A stretch of DNA of 64,000 bases from Bradyrhizobium sp. SZCCT0148 (GCF_018129985.1 NZ_JAFCKT010000001.1:558001-622000); one strand, 5' to 3'. Positions 17,639 through 27,060 are shown, numbered from the stretch's first letter. Numbers and translations: made by a program. The notes: a model not told the origin generated them from the sequence alone.

Positions 17639-19008
17639 GCAAGATCGCAATCTTCGGCAGCTACGTGCTGTCACGGAAAGACGGCGCGCAGGATGTGCTG
17701 CGCGACCATTGGGTCCTCGTCGAAGGTAAAAGGATCGCCGCGGTCACGCGCGACAGGCCGCGTGCGGACGAGATCTATGATCGTCCCGGCCGCTTCGTGC
17801 TGCCGGGCCTGCTCAACCTGCACAATCACTGCTTCAGCGAGGCAGTGGCCCGCAGCCATACCGAGGACGGAAACGGCCGCAAGAACAACCAGAGCATCGT
17901 CTACACGGTGCTGTTGCCGCTGACCAAGCGCGGCGCCGATATTCTGTCGGCGGAAGAGCGCGTGGCGGTGGCGCGGCTCGGCATCCTCCAGCTTCTCAAG
18001 GGCGGCGCCACCACCGTGATGGAGCCGTTCCGCAATTCGATTCCGGAGATGTTCGACGCCGCGGAGGAGATGGGCATTCGCTTCTACGGCGCGCCCTATC
18101 TGTTCTCGACGTCGGATGCCAAGGCCGGACCTGACGGCGTCGTGCAATATTCCGGCGACGATGGCGCCGCCGACATGGCGACGTGGGACGCGCTCTACCA
18201 GCGCTGGAACAATCGCGGAGACGGCCGCATCAGTCTTGCGATGAGCCCGCACGCGACGGACACCTGCGGCCCCGATTTGCTGAAAGCCTGTGCCACGCGG
18301 GCGCGCGAGCTCGGTGTGCCCATTACCACACACATGGCGCAGAGCCGTGCCGAGGTCGAGACCATCGGCAAGCGCTATGGCGGCCGCACGCCGGCGGAGT
18401 ATCTGGACTGGCTCGGCCTGCTCGCCCCCGACCTGATGGCGGCGCATTGCATGTTCTCGAGCGACGACGATCTCAAGCTGATGGCGGCGCGCGGCATGAC
18501 CGTGCTGAACTGCCCGCGCGTGTTCGCGCGCGCCGGCGTCACTGCCGCCTTCAGCCGCTTCGCCGACCACGGCGTGCGCACCGTGGTCGGTACCGACGGC
18601 TACAATATGGACCTGCTCGGCGAGCTCAATGCGGCGTCGCTGATCTCCAAGATCACCTCGCAGCGCGCCGATGTGGCCAATGCACCCGAACTGATCGAGG
18701 CGAACACGGCGGTGGCCGCCGACGTCATCAAGCGGCCTGATCTCGGCCGGATCGAGCCGGGCGCGACGGCTGACCTCACCGTGGTCGATCTCACCCATCC
18801 GCATCTCCAGCCGCTGTTCGATCCCCGCCGTGCGCTGATCGCGCTCGCCAACCGCGCCAACCTCGATCAGGTCATGGTCGACGGCCGTTTGCTGGTCGAC
18901 GCCGGGCGCTATCTCGGCGCCGACGAAGCGGCGATCACCGCGGCCGGCAGCGCCGCGATCGGCAAGATCTGGGACCTGCCGGAGGCACAGGCTGCGTTCA
19001 ACGGCTGA
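17635..19008 (+). CDS. Metal-dependent amidohydrolase (TrzA/AtzA-SsnA type)
   Basis: The 457 residues form an amidohydrolase-superfamily TIM barrel. Metal and catalytic residues are H63/H65 (NLHNHCF), a histidine in THMAQSR, one in AAHCMFS, and the aspartate in VGTDGYNMD. The family deaminates or dechlorinates N-heterocycles such as triazines, guanine or 8-oxoguanine. In this cluster it could process a cyclic ureide, or open the ring instead of the NodB-fold protein. The exact substrate cannot be read from sequence. Confidence 0.9.
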   Translation: MSKIAIFGSYVLSRKDGAQDVLRDHWVLVEGKRIAAVTRDRPRADEIYDRPGRFVLPGLLNLHNHCFSEAVARSHTEDGNGRKNNQSIVYTVLLPLTKRGADILSAEERVAVARLGILQLLKGGATTVMEPFRNSIPEMFDAAEEMGIRFYGAPYLFSTSDAKAGPDGVVQYSGDDGAADMATWDALYQRWNNRGDGRISLAMSPHATDTCGPDLLKACATRARELGVPITTHMAQSRAEVETIGKRYGGRTPAEYLDWLGLLAPDLMAAHCMFSSDDDLKLMAARGMTVLNCPRVFARAGVTAAFSRFADHGVRTVVGTDGYNMDLLGELNAASLISKITSQRADVANAPELIEANTAVAADVIKRPDLGRIEPGATADLTVVDLTHPHLQPLFDPRRALIALANRANLDQVMVDGRLLVDAGRYLGADEAAITAAGSAAIGKIWDLPEAQAAFNG

Positions 19009-19042
19009 GCATCGTGTTCGGGGCCACGAAGCAGGTGCGCTG

Positions 19043-19178
19043 CCTCTCCCGCTTGCGGGGGAGGGCTGGGGTGGGGATGCTTCCGCGTCGGAATTGTTTG
19101 AGATCTGCTGAGAATGTCCTTGGGTGGAGAGAGCCCCACCCGGCGCTGTGCGCCGACCTCCCCCGCAAGCGGGAGAGG
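19043..19178. repeat. Perfect 22-bp inverted repeat pair in a convergent intergenic gap
   Basis: The 22-bp arm at 19043-19064 (core CTCTCCCGCTTGCGGGGGAG) is an exact reverse complement of 19157-19178, 92 bp apart. Secondary inverted motifs (GGGGTGGGG/CCCCACCC) lie inside. From memory this CTCCCGCTTGCGGGGGAG element is common in Bradyrhizobium intergenic DNA. It separates the converging amidohydrolase and LysR genes and may act as a two-way transcription barrier. Confidence 0.7.
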
Positions 19179-19205
19179 TTGCAGCGAGCCCGCAGCGAGA
19201 TCGTG

Positions 19206-20126
19206 TTAATCTACAGGACTTCCCGGCAGGTTGTCGAACTCGACGAGTGACTTGCGCATGGTCTCGACCAGATCGAGCGCGACCGGCGAGGGGCTGCGCT
19301 GCGCGGGAAACACCGCGGAGAACTCGAAATCGATGCGTGGCAGGAAGCGCCGCACGACGACGCCGCGGGTCGAAAATTCCTGCGCGGTGAAGGGATCGCA
19401 GATCGCGACGCCCAGCCCCGACGACACCATGCCGCACATGATCTCGGACAGTGCAGTCTCCACCCGCAGCACGCGGCGGACGTCGTGACGGTGGAAGATC
19501 TGGTCGACGAGGTGCCGGCTCGACGATCCCGACGACAGCGAGATGAAGGTCTCGCCCTCGAAATCATGCGGCTCCAGAACCTGCTTTTCCGTGAGGCGAT
19601 GACCCGTCGGCAGCACCGCGACACGCGCCGGCGCCGGCAGCTTCTGGCTGGGCAGGCCGGAATGCGCGATCGGCACCTCGGCAAAGCCGACGTCGCACTG
19701 ATTGTTCAGCACCCAATCGACCACGATCGGGGAGATCACGCCGAAGAAGGCCAGGTTGAGATTCGGCCGTTCCTTCAGGAAGTGTCCGGTGAGCCGCGGC
19801 AGATAGCCGTTCGATAACGCCGGCAGTGCTGCGATCCGCAGCGAGCCGGTGCGGCGGCCACGAATTTCCTCGGCCGCGGCCGTGATCCGTTCGAGGCCGA
19901 CGAAGGAGCGCTCCACTTCGGTGTAGAGGGCCATTGCCGCGGCGGTCGGCACGAGGCCGGTGCCGCGCCGCTCGAACAGCTCCATCTTCAACAGCGCCTG
20001 GAGGTCGCGCAGCAACCGGCTTACCGCCGGCTGCGTCACCGTCATCAGCGCCGCCGCCTCAGTGACGCTGCCGGTCAGCATGGTCGCGCGGAAAGCTTCC
20101 ACCTGCCGCGAATTGATCCGCGCCAT
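19206..20126 (-). CDS. LysR-type transcriptional regulator
   Basis: This 306-residue LTTR begins MARINSRQVEAFRATM, with the HTH block TQPAVSRLLRDLQ near residue 30. An ATG five codons upstream (20141) has no ribosome site, whereas GGACTGAGA precedes 20126. It diverges from the transporter/oxidase cluster at 20.4-28.5 kb and is its probable regulator. NocR/OccR-like opine regulators have this size and start, in keeping with the enzymes next door. Confidence 0.93.
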   Translation of the reverse strand: MARINSRQVEAFRATMLTGSVTEAAALMTVTQPAVSRLLRDLQALLKMELFERRGTGLVPTAAAMALYTEVERSFVGLERITAAAEEIRGRRTGSLRIAALPALSNGYLPRLTGHFLKERPNLNLAFFGVISPIVVDWVLNNQCDVGFAEVPIAHSGLPSQKLPAPARVAVLPTGHRLTEKQVLEPHDFEGETFISLSSGSSSRHLVDQIFHRHDVRRVLRVETALSEIMCGMVSSGLGVAICDPFTAQEFSTRGVVVRRFLPRIDFEFSAVFPAQRSPSPVALDLVETMRKSLVEFDNLPGSPVD

Positions 20127-20242
20127 TCTCAGTCCATCCATAACATTTAGGCATACAAAGGATGCCATTATTCATTGGACGATGGAAGTATAGGTTGCGA
20201 TCTTTTTCATCAGGACTGGAGACAGCCCGCTTTTTCGGCAGA

Positions 20243-20264
20243 CTGGAGAGGTTCAAACCTCCAG
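20243..20264. promoter_or_regulatory. Dyad in the LysR-transporter intergenic region
   Basis: AGGTTCAAACCT (20249-20260) has 5-bp inverted arms, flanked by CTGGAG and CCAG that extend the symmetry imperfectly. It lies mid-way in the 269-bp divergent gap. It is a candidate regulator site only. Confidence 0.25.
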
Positions 20265-20395
20265 ATCGCGCAAAACTCGCTGAACAGGGGCCGGAGCCCT
20301 GTCCGGATTGGATTGGCGCGGAAGGAAATGCGGCAGGCGCCTCAGTCGGAGATTTTGGGCACGTCACCTCATCCCGGTATTGGAGATCGGACCAT

Positions 20396-21430
20396 ATGAA
20401 GACTCTCAGCCTTCTGACCGCAGCCAGCATCGCAGCGCTCATTGCCGTCCCGTCGACCGTTTCGGCCCAGCAAAAGACCCTCTACGTTGCTGGCTATGGC
20501 GGCTCGTTCGAGAAGACGATCCGCGACGAGGTGATCCCGGGTTTCGAGAAGGAGAACGGCGTCAAGGTCGAATACGTCGCCGGTAACTCCACCGATACGC
20601 TGGCCAAGCTCCAGGCGCAGAAGGGCAATCAGCAGATCGACGTCGCCATCGTCGATGACGGCCCGATGTATCAGGCGATTCAGCTGGGCTTCTGCGGCAA
20701 GCTCGAGGGCCTGCCGGCGGATCTCTACGACACCGCGCGCTTCAAGGACGATCGCGCCGTCGCCATCGGCATCGTCGCGACCGGCCTGATGTACAACACC
20801 AAGGTGTTCAAAGAGAAGGGGTGGGCGCCGCCGACCTCCTGGAACGACCTGAAGGACACCAAATACGCCAAGCAGCTGGTGATCCCGCCGATCAACAACA
20901 CCTACGGTCTCGAAGCTCTGGTGATGCTGTCGAAGATGAACGGCGGCGGCGAGACCAACGTCGATTCCGGCTTCAAGATCTTCAAGGAACAGATCAATCC
21001 GAACGTGCTCGCCTACGAGCCTTCGCCGGGCAAGATGACCGAGCTGTTCCAGTCCGGCCAGGCCGTGATCGCGGTGTGGGGCACCGGCCGCGTGCAGAGC
21101 TTTGCCAATACCGGCTTCCCCGTCGACTTCGTCTACCCGAAGGAAGGTGCTGCGACGCTGCTGACGACGGCCTGTCCGATCACCAAGCCGAACGCCTCGC
21201 CGCTGGCGGCCAGCTTCATCAAGATGCTGCTCGATCCCAAGATCCAGCTCGTGTTGCTGAAGGATTACGGCTATGGCCCGGTGCTGAAATCGCTGGTGGT
21301 GCCACCGGAGCTCGGCAAGATGGCGCCGATCGGCGAGCGCGCCGCCAAGCTCTATAATCCGGACTGGACCATCATCAACGAGAAGCGCGAGGAGTGGACC
21401 AAGCGCTGGAATCGCGAGGTCGAGCGTTGA
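20396..21430 (+). CDS. Spermidine/putrescine-type ABC transporter substrate-binding protein
   Basis: The 344-residue protein has a Sec signal peptide cleaved near residue 24 (STVSA). The mature chain opens KTLYVAGYGGSFE, typical of PotD-like SBP_bac_8 proteins. It is the first gene of a polycistron with a PotA-type ATPase and two PotB/PotC permeases. Ligand class could be a polyamine, opine or amino-acid derivative; the downstream oxidases argue for an amine or imino acid. Confidence 0.93.
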   Translation: MKTLSLLTAASIAALIAVPSTVSAQQKTLYVAGYGGSFEKTIRDEVIPGFEKENGVKVEYVAGNSTDTLAKLQAQKGNQQIDVAIVDDGPMYQAIQLGFCGKLEGLPADLYDTARFKDDRAVAIGIVATGLMYNTKVFKEKGWAPPTSWNDLKDTKYAKQLVIPPINNTYGLEALVMLSKMNGGGETNVDSGFKIFKEQINPNVLAYEPSPGKMTELFQSGQAVIAVWGTGRVQSFANTGFPVDFVYPKEGAATLLTTACPITKPNASPLAASFIKMLLDPKIQLVLLKDYGYGPVLKSLVVPPELGKMAPIGERAAKLYNPDWTIINEKREEWTKRWNREVER

Positions 21431-21456
21431 TCTGATCGTCGCAGCGGAGACAGCGT

Positions 21457-22497
21457 ATGGCTTATCTCGAGCTCGATCGGGTCGCCAAGCAGTTCGGGAC
21501 GCAGACTGTGGTCGACGACTTCAGTCTCGCCGTAGGCAAGGGAGAGTTCATCTCCTTTCTCGGCCCCTCCGGCTGCGGCAAGACCACGACCCTGCAGATG
21601 ATCGCGGGCTTCCTCGATCCGACCCGCGGCGCGATCCGCCTTGAGGACAAGGATCTGACTGCGGTCCATCCGGCCAAGCGCGGCTTGGGCATCGTGTTCC
21701 AGAGCTATGCCCTGTTTCCGCACATGACCGCGGCGGAAAATGTCGCCTTTGGTCTCGAGATGCGCAACGTTCCGCGCACTGAACGAGCCGAGCGCGTTCG
21801 TGCCGCGCTGGCGATGGTCGGCCTCGCCGGCTTCGAGGACCGCCATCCCCGCCGCATGTCCGGCGGCCAGCAGCAGCGCGTGGCACTGGCGCGTGCGCTG
21901 GTGATCAAGCCGAGCGTGCTTTTGCTCGACGAGCCCTTGTCCAACCTCGACGCCAAGCTCCGCGAGGAGATGCAGATCGAGCTGCGCCAGATCCAGCGCA
22001 CCATCGGGACCACCACGATCCTCGTCACCCACGATCAGAACGAGGCGATGTCGCTGTCCGACCGCATCGTGGTGATGAGCCAGGGCAAGATCGAGCAGAT
22101 CGGCACGCCGCAGGAGACGTACGAGAAGCCGGCCTCGGCCTTCGTCTCGCAATTCCTCGGCAAGACCAATGATTTTGCCGGGATGATCGATCGGACTGTC
22201 GTCCCGACGCAACTGGTGGCGGGGTCGTGGCGAGCGCCGGCACCCGCGGGGCTTGGCGGCCCCGTCACCGTCAGCATTCGCCCTGAAAGAATCGGCTTTG
22301 GCGATGCCGGACTCAGCGCCAAGATCCTCACCCGCATCTTCCAGGGCAATCACTGGCTGTTCCAGTGCGACAGCGAATGCGGTCCGGCGATCGTGATCCG
22401 CCAGAACGACGGTCAGGCACAGCCAGTCGAGGGTGATGCGGTTCGCCTCACGTGGCGGCCGGAGGACATGAGCGTGCGCACGAGGGCGGTCGCATGA
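21457..22497 (+). CDS. Pot-type ABC transporter ATP-binding protein
   Basis: This 346-residue PotA-family ATPase has Walker A GPSGCGKTT, signature MSGGQQQR, Walker B LLLDEPLSNLDA and a C-terminal TOBE-type domain. It overlaps the next permease by four bases. It energises the binding-protein-dependent import system. Confidence 0.95.
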   Translation: MAYLELDRVAKQFGTQTVVDDFSLAVGKGEFISFLGPSGCGKTTTLQMIAGFLDPTRGAIRLEDKDLTAVHPAKRGLGIVFQSYALFPHMTAAENVAFGLEMRNVPRTERAERVRAALAMVGLAGFEDRHPRRMSGGQQQRVALARALVIKPSVLLLDEPLSNLDAKLREEMQIELRQIQRTIGTTTILVTHDQNEAMSLSDRIVVMSQGKIEQIGTPQETYEKPASAFVSQFLGKTNDFAGMIDRTVVPTQLVAGSWRAPAPAGLGGPVTVSIRPERIGFGDAGLSAKILTRIFQGNHWLFQCDSECGPAIVIRQNDGQAQPVEGDAVRLTWRPEDMSVRTRAVA

Positions 22498-23369
22498 GCG
22501 CGGTCGCCGAGGAAGGCAGCGCACGTGCGCCATGGGCGCTGACCGCGCCGGCCCTGATGCTGTTCGTCGGCGTGCTGCTGATTCCGCTCGCCATGACGGT
22601 GATGCTGTCGTTCCACGATTGGGGCCAGTACAAGGGCATCGAGCCAGTCTTCATCCTCAAGAATTGGCACGAGATCGCGACCGATCCCTATTACGCCGAA
22701 ATGTTCTGGCGGACCTTTCGCATTGCGATCCTGACCACGCTGCTCACCGCCCTGCTCGGCGCGCCGGAGGCCTACATCCTCAATCGCATGGACGGCCGCT
22801 GGAAGAGCTTCTTCCTGCTGGTCATTCTCGGTCCGCTCCTGATCTCCGTGGTGGCGCGTACGCTCGGCTGGGCGCTGCTGTTCGGCGGCAACAACGGCCT
22901 CGTCAACAAGCTGCTGATGTCGCTCGGGGTGATGCGCTCGCCAATCCCCTTCATGTTCACCGAAACCGGGATGGTCGTCGCGCTCGCTCATGTCATGATG
23001 CCGTTCATGGTGCTGTCGGTGTGGGCGGCGCTGCAGCGGCTCGATCCGCAGATCGAGAACGCGGCGATGTCGCTCGGCGCCGGCCCCGGCACCACCATCC
23101 GCCGCATCATCATGCCGCAGATTATGCCGGGTGTGCTGTCGGGCGCGATCATCGTGTTCTCGCTCTCGGCCAGTGCGTTCGCGACGCCGGCGATCATCGG
23201 CGGCCGCCGGCTCAAAGTCGCGGCGACGCTGGCCTATGACGAGTTCCTCAACACATTGAACTGGCCGCTCGGTGCTGCAGTCGCAACGCTGCTGCTGGTC
23301 GCGCTGGTCCTGATCGTCGTCGGCAGCAACGCACTGATCGAGCGGCGCTACGCGGAGGTGTTCCGATGA
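22494..23369 (+). CDS. Pot-type ABC transporter permease (PotB-like)
   Basis: The 291-residue inner-membrane protein has six predicted segments and the coupling loop ENAAMSLGAGPGTTIRR near residue 194. The ATG at 22494 overlaps the ATPase stop. Its own stop overlaps the second permease start. Confidence 0.94.
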   Translation: MSAVAEEGSARAPWALTAPALMLFVGVLLIPLAMTVMLSFHDWGQYKGIEPVFILKNWHEIATDPYYAEMFWRTFRIAILTTLLTALLGAPEAYILNRMDGRWKSFFLLVILGPLLISVVARTLGWALLFGGNNGLVNKLLMSLGVMRSPIPFMFTETGMVVALAHVMMPFMVLSVWAALQRLDPQIENAAMSLGAGPGTTIRRIIMPQIMPGVLSGAIIVFSLSASAFATPAIIGGRRLKVAATLAYDEFLNTLNWPLGAAVATLLLVALVLIVVGSNALIERRYAEVFR

Positions 23370-24175
23370 GACGGAACGGTCCGCTCGCGCTGGTCTTTCA
23401 TACCTTCTTCGTCATCGTGATGGTGGCGCCGATCCTGGTGGTCTGCCTCGTCGCCTTCACGCCCGAAGGCTTTCTCTCGCTGCCGACCAACGGCTTCTCG
23501 CTGCGCTGGTTCAGGGCGATCGCGAACTATCCTGAATTCATCCATGCCTTCTGGGTCAGCCTCGGCCTCGGCGCGCTGTCGTCCTTCGTGGCGCTGCTGT
23601 TCGCCGTGCCCGCGGCGCTGGCGATCGCACGCTATCGATTCCGTGGCCGCGATGCGCTGGCCGCGCTGTTCCTGTCGCCTCTGATGATCCCTCATGTCGT
23701 TCTCGGCATCGCCTTCCTGCGCTTCTTCACGTCGGCCGGCCTCGGCGGCAGTTTCGCCGCACTGATCATCGCGCATGTCATCATCGTGTTTCCGTTCGCG
23801 TTGCGGCTGACGCTGGCGGCGGCGACCGGCATGGACCGCACGATCGAGATCGCGGCGGTCTCGCTTGGCGCCGGCGGCTGGACGCTGTTTCGCCGCGTGA
23901 CCTTGCCGTTGATCCTGCCCGGCGTCATCAGCGGCTGGGCGCTCGCCTTCATTCAGTCCTTCGACGATCTGACCATGACCGTCTTCCTCGCAGCACCCGG
24001 CACCGAGACGTTGCCGGTGCGCATGTTCCTTTATATCCAGGACAATATCGATCCGCTGGTGACGTCGGTCTCGGCCTGCGTGATCGCTGTGACCATGACT
24101 GCCCTCATTCTGCTCGATCGCTTCTACGGGCTCGACCGTGTGCTCGCCGGCAAGAGCGGCGACACCGGGCGATAG
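23366..24175 (+). CDS. Pot-type ABC transporter permease (PotC-like)
   Basis: The 269-residue permease forms the heterodimer partner of the preceding gene. The EAA-type loop reads EIAAVSLGAGGWTLFRR near residue 160. It starts within the upstream stop codon and ends 9 bp before the first oxidase, so transport and oxidation genes are one operon. Confidence 0.94.
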   Translation: MRRNGPLALVFHTFFVIVMVAPILVVCLVAFTPEGFLSLPTNGFSLRWFRAIANYPEFIHAFWVSLGLGALSSFVALLFAVPAALAIARYRFRGRDALAALFLSPLMIPHVVLGIAFLRFFTSAGLGGSFAALIIAHVIIVFPFALRLTLAAATGMDRTIEIAAVSLGAGGWTLFRRVTLPLILPGVISGWALAFIQSFDDLTMTVFLAAPGTETLPVRMFLYIQDNIDPLVTSVSACVIAVTMTALILLDRFYGLDRVLAGKSGDTGR

Positions 24176-24184
24176 GAGAATCTC

Positions 24185-25321
24185 ATGTCAGGAGAATACG
24201 ACGTCGCCGTGGTCGGCGGGGGTCTGCTCGGCTCCGCCATTGCCTGGGGCCTCGGCCGGCTCGGCAAGAAGGTGGCTGTGCTCGACGAAGGCGACATCAC
24301 CAAACGCGCTTCGCGCGCAAATTTCGCGCTGGTCTGGGTGCAGAGCAAGGGCCTCGGGATGCCGGCCTATACGGTGTGGACCGTGCAGGCGTCGCAAGCG
24401 TGGAGCCGGCTTGCCTCCGAACTGAAGCAGCAGACCGGCCTCGACGTCGCGCTTCAGCAGAATGGCGGCTTCCATCTCACGCTCGGCGAGGACGAATTCG
24501 GCCAGCGCGCCGACCTGGTCAAGCGCATGCACAACCAGACCGGTGCTGCCGACTACAAGATGGAGATGCTCTCCGCATCCGAGGTGAAGAAGTCGCTGCC
24601 GTTGATCGGGCCGGAAGTCTCCGGCGGAAGCTATTGTCCGCTCGACGGCCACGTCAATTCGCTGCGGACATTTCGCGCGTTCCACACCGGTTTCAAGGAT
24701 TTCGGCATCGATTATTTTCCGGAGCGGCCGGTCTCTGCGATCAGCAAGGACGGCGGTGAGTTCAGCCTGACGACGCCGAACGGCGAGCTGCGCGCCGCCA
24801 AGATCGTGCTCGCGGCCGGCAATGCCAACCAGACGCTCGCGCCGATGGTCGGCCTCTACGCGCCGATGGGCCCCACGCGCGGCCAGGTCGTCGTGACCGA
24901 GCGCACCATGCCGTTCCTGCCACATCCTCTGACCACGATCCGCCAGACCGACGAGGGCACGGTGATGATCGGCGACAGCAAGGAGGACGAGCTGGACGAT
25001 CGCGCACTGAAGCATTCGATCAGCGCGGTGATGACCGATCGCGCGCAGCGCATGTTCCCGCATCTCGCGCGGCTCAATGTGGTCAGGAGCTGGGCCGGCA
25101 TCCGCGTCATGCCGCAGGACGGCTTTCCGATCTACGACCAGTCGGAGACCCATCCCGGTGCCTTCGTCGCCTGCTGCCATTCCGGCGTGACGCTCGCCTC
25201 CAACCACGCCTTCGAGATCGCACGCATGGTGGCGCAGGGCGCGCTCGAGCCGGAGCTGGTCGGCGCTTTCTCCGCGAGCCGCTTTGGCGGCGCGGGCGCC
25301 GCGAACAGTAGCGGCTATTAG
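24185..25321 (+). CDS. FAD-dependent D-amino-acid oxidase/dehydrogenase-like protein (copy 1)
   Basis: The 378-residue DAO-fold flavoprotein has the N-terminal dinucleotide motif VVGGGLLGSA and the conserved C-terminal CCHSGVTLA block seen in beta subunits of opine oxidases and related dehydrogenases. The family removes hydride from an amine carbon, giving an imine. A second DAO-fold gene (27057) lies in the same operon, so the complex may have two alternative catalytic subunits. Confidence 0.9.
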   Translation: MSGEYDVAVVGGGLLGSAIAWGLGRLGKKVAVLDEGDITKRASRANFALVWVQSKGLGMPAYTVWTVQASQAWSRLASELKQQTGLDVALQQNGGFHLTLGEDEFGQRADLVKRMHNQTGAADYKMEMLSASEVKKSLPLIGPEVSGGSYCPLDGHVNSLRTFRAFHTGFKDFGIDYFPERPVSAISKDGGEFSLTTPNGELRAAKIVLAAGNANQTLAPMVGLYAPMGPTRGQVVVTERTMPFLPHPLTTIRQTDEGTVMIGDSKEDELDDRALKHSISAVMTDRAQRMFPHLARLNVVRSWAGIRVMPQDGFPIYDQSETHPGAFVACCHSGVTLASNHAFEIARMVAQGALEPELVGAFSASRFGGAGAANSSGY

Positions 25322-25348
25322 AGATATCAAGGAGCCCAGAGGCATCCC

Positions 25349-25645
25349 ATGTTCAAGCGATCCGAACAGGACAAACGTCCGCAGGTGCAGATCTTCGTCG
25401 ACGGCGTCGCCGTCGCGGCGCGGCAGGGCGACACCGTCTCCGCCGCGCTGCTCGCTTCCAGCGTCGATGCGCGTCGTTCGACCTCGGTCAGCGGCGCGCC
25501 GCGTCTGCCTTACTGCATGATGGGTGTGTGCTTCGACTGCCTCGTTACCATCGACGGCGTCGGCAACCGCCAGGGCTGCCTCGTGCCCGTCGTCGAGGGC
25601 ATGCAGATCGAGATCCAGAAGGGCAAGCGGGAGATCGGACGATGA
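25349..25645 (+). CDS. Small (2Fe-2S)-binding subunit, HcnA/OoxA-like
   Basis: The 98-residue ferredoxin-like protein has cluster ligands C56, C61, C64 and C77 (CMMGVCFDC ... C). It matches the short subunit of heteromeric dehydrogenases such as opine oxidase, D-hydroxyproline dehydrogenase or hydrogen cyanide synthase. It overlaps the next gene by four bases. It should pass electrons between the two flavin subunits and the respiratory chain. Confidence 0.92.
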   Translation: MFKRSEQDKRPQVQIFVDGVAVAARQGDTVSAALLASSVDARRSTSVSGAPRLPYCMMGVCFDCLVTIDGVGNRQGCLVPVVEGMQIEIQKGKREIGR

Positions 25646-27060
25646 CTGTGGCTCCCAAGCGCGAAGAGTACGATGTGGTGGTGATTGGTGCCGGGCCGGC
25701 GGGCCTCGCCGCCGCTGCGACGTCCGCCGAAGCCGGCCTTTCGACACTGCTGCTGGACGAGAATGTCGGCCCGGGGGGCCAGGTGTTTCGTGCCATCTCC
25801 TCGACGCCGGTGACCGATCGCAACCAGCTCGGCGCCGATTATTGGGTTGGTGCCGACCTCGTGAAGGCGCTGCGCGCGAGCAGCGCGGAGGTCATTCATC
25901 GCGCCACGGTTTGGAGCCTCGACCGCAATCTCGATATCGCCGTCTCGATCGGCGGCGCGTCCGCCTTCGTCAAGGCAAGGCGCGTGATTCTCGCGACTGG
26001 CGCGCTGGAGCGCCCGTTCCCGATTCCCGGCTGGACACTGCCGGGCGTGATGACCGCCGGTGCCGCGCAGACCATGTTGAAATCGTCGGCACTCGTGCCC
26101 GACGGCCGTACGGTCATCGCGGGGCAGGGGCCGCTGCTCTGGCTGCTCGCCGCGCAGATCCTGCGGCTCGGTGGCCGCATCGACCGCATCCTCGATACCA
26201 CCGAGCGCGGCAATTATTTCGCCGCGCTGCCTCACGCCTTTGCGTTCCTGACCTCGCCTTACTTTGCCAAGGGCTTGTCCATGATGCGCGAGGTGAAGGC
26301 GAAGGTGCAGGTCGTCGCTGGCGTCACCGAGCTTGCTGCAGCCGGTGACGGTCAACTCGCGAGTGTGAGTTATGTCGCCGGCGGCAAGCGTGAAACCATT
26401 CCCGCCGACCTGCTGCTGCTGCATCAGGGCGTCGTGCCAAACGTCAATCTTGCGATGTCCGCTGACGTCGAACATCGCTGGGACGATCTGCAATTGTGCT
26501 GGTCGCCTGTGCTCGATGCGAGCGGCAACTCGTCGGTCGCCGGCATTGCGATCGCCGGTGACGGCGCCGGCATCGGCGGAGCCAACGCTGCGGTGGTGCG
26601 CGGCCGCATCGCGGCGCGCGCGGCGGTGGAGGCATTGGCGCCTGCGTCTGCCGTGAAGCTTCCCTCCGTGGCGACGCTTCGTTCTGATCTCGCCAGGGCC
26701 GAACGCGGCCGCGTCTTCCTCGACACGCTGTTCCGCCCCGCGCCGCAGTTCCGTATTCCCTCCGGTGACACCATCGTGTGCCGCTGCGAAGAGGTCACGG
26801 CCAAGGACGTGCTCGACTCGGTCGCGATCGGCGCGACCGGGCCGAACCAGCTCAAGGCCTATCGCCGCACCGGCATGGGCCCGTGCCAGGGCCGGCTGTG
26901 TGGCCTCACCGTCACCGAGCTGATGGCGCAGGCGCGCGGAAAGACGCCGCAGGAGATCGGCTATTACCGGCTGCGCGCACCGGTGAAGCCGATCACGCTG
27001 GCCGAGCTGGCTGCCGTTCCGAAGAGCGAGGCCGACGTCAAGGCGGTGGTGCGCGGATGA
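25642..27060 (+). CDS. FAD/NAD(P)-binding oxidoreductase subunit with BFD-like [2Fe-2S], HcnB-like
   Basis: The 472-residue pyridine-nucleotide-disulfide-fold protein has VIGAGPAGLAAA at the N-terminus. A C-terminal BFD-like iron-sulfur site has cysteines C380, C382, C415 and C420. This is the architecture of the large subunit of opine oxidases and HcnB. It lies between the 2Fe-2S subunit and the second DAO-type subunit, overlapping both by four bases. Confidence 0.92.
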   Translation: MTVAPKREEYDVVVIGAGPAGLAAAATSAEAGLSTLLLDENVGPGGQVFRAISSTPVTDRNQLGADYWVGADLVKALRASSAEVIHRATVWSLDRNLDIAVSIGGASAFVKARRVILATGALERPFPIPGWTLPGVMTAGAAQTMLKSSALVPDGRTVIAGQGPLLWLLAAQILRLGGRIDRILDTTERGNYFAALPHAFAFLTSPYFAKGLSMMREVKAKVQVVAGVTELAAAGDGQLASVSYVAGGKRETIPADLLLLHQGVVPNVNLAMSADVEHRWDDLQLCWSPVLDASGNSSVAGIAIAGDGAGIGGANAAVVRGRIAARAAVEALAPASAVKLPSVATLRSDLARAERGRVFLDTLFRPAPQFRIPSGDTIVCRCEEVTAKDVLDSVAIGATGPNQLKAYRRTGMGPCQGRLCGLTVTELMAQARGKTPQEIGYYRLRAPVKPITLAELAAVPKSEADVKAVVRG

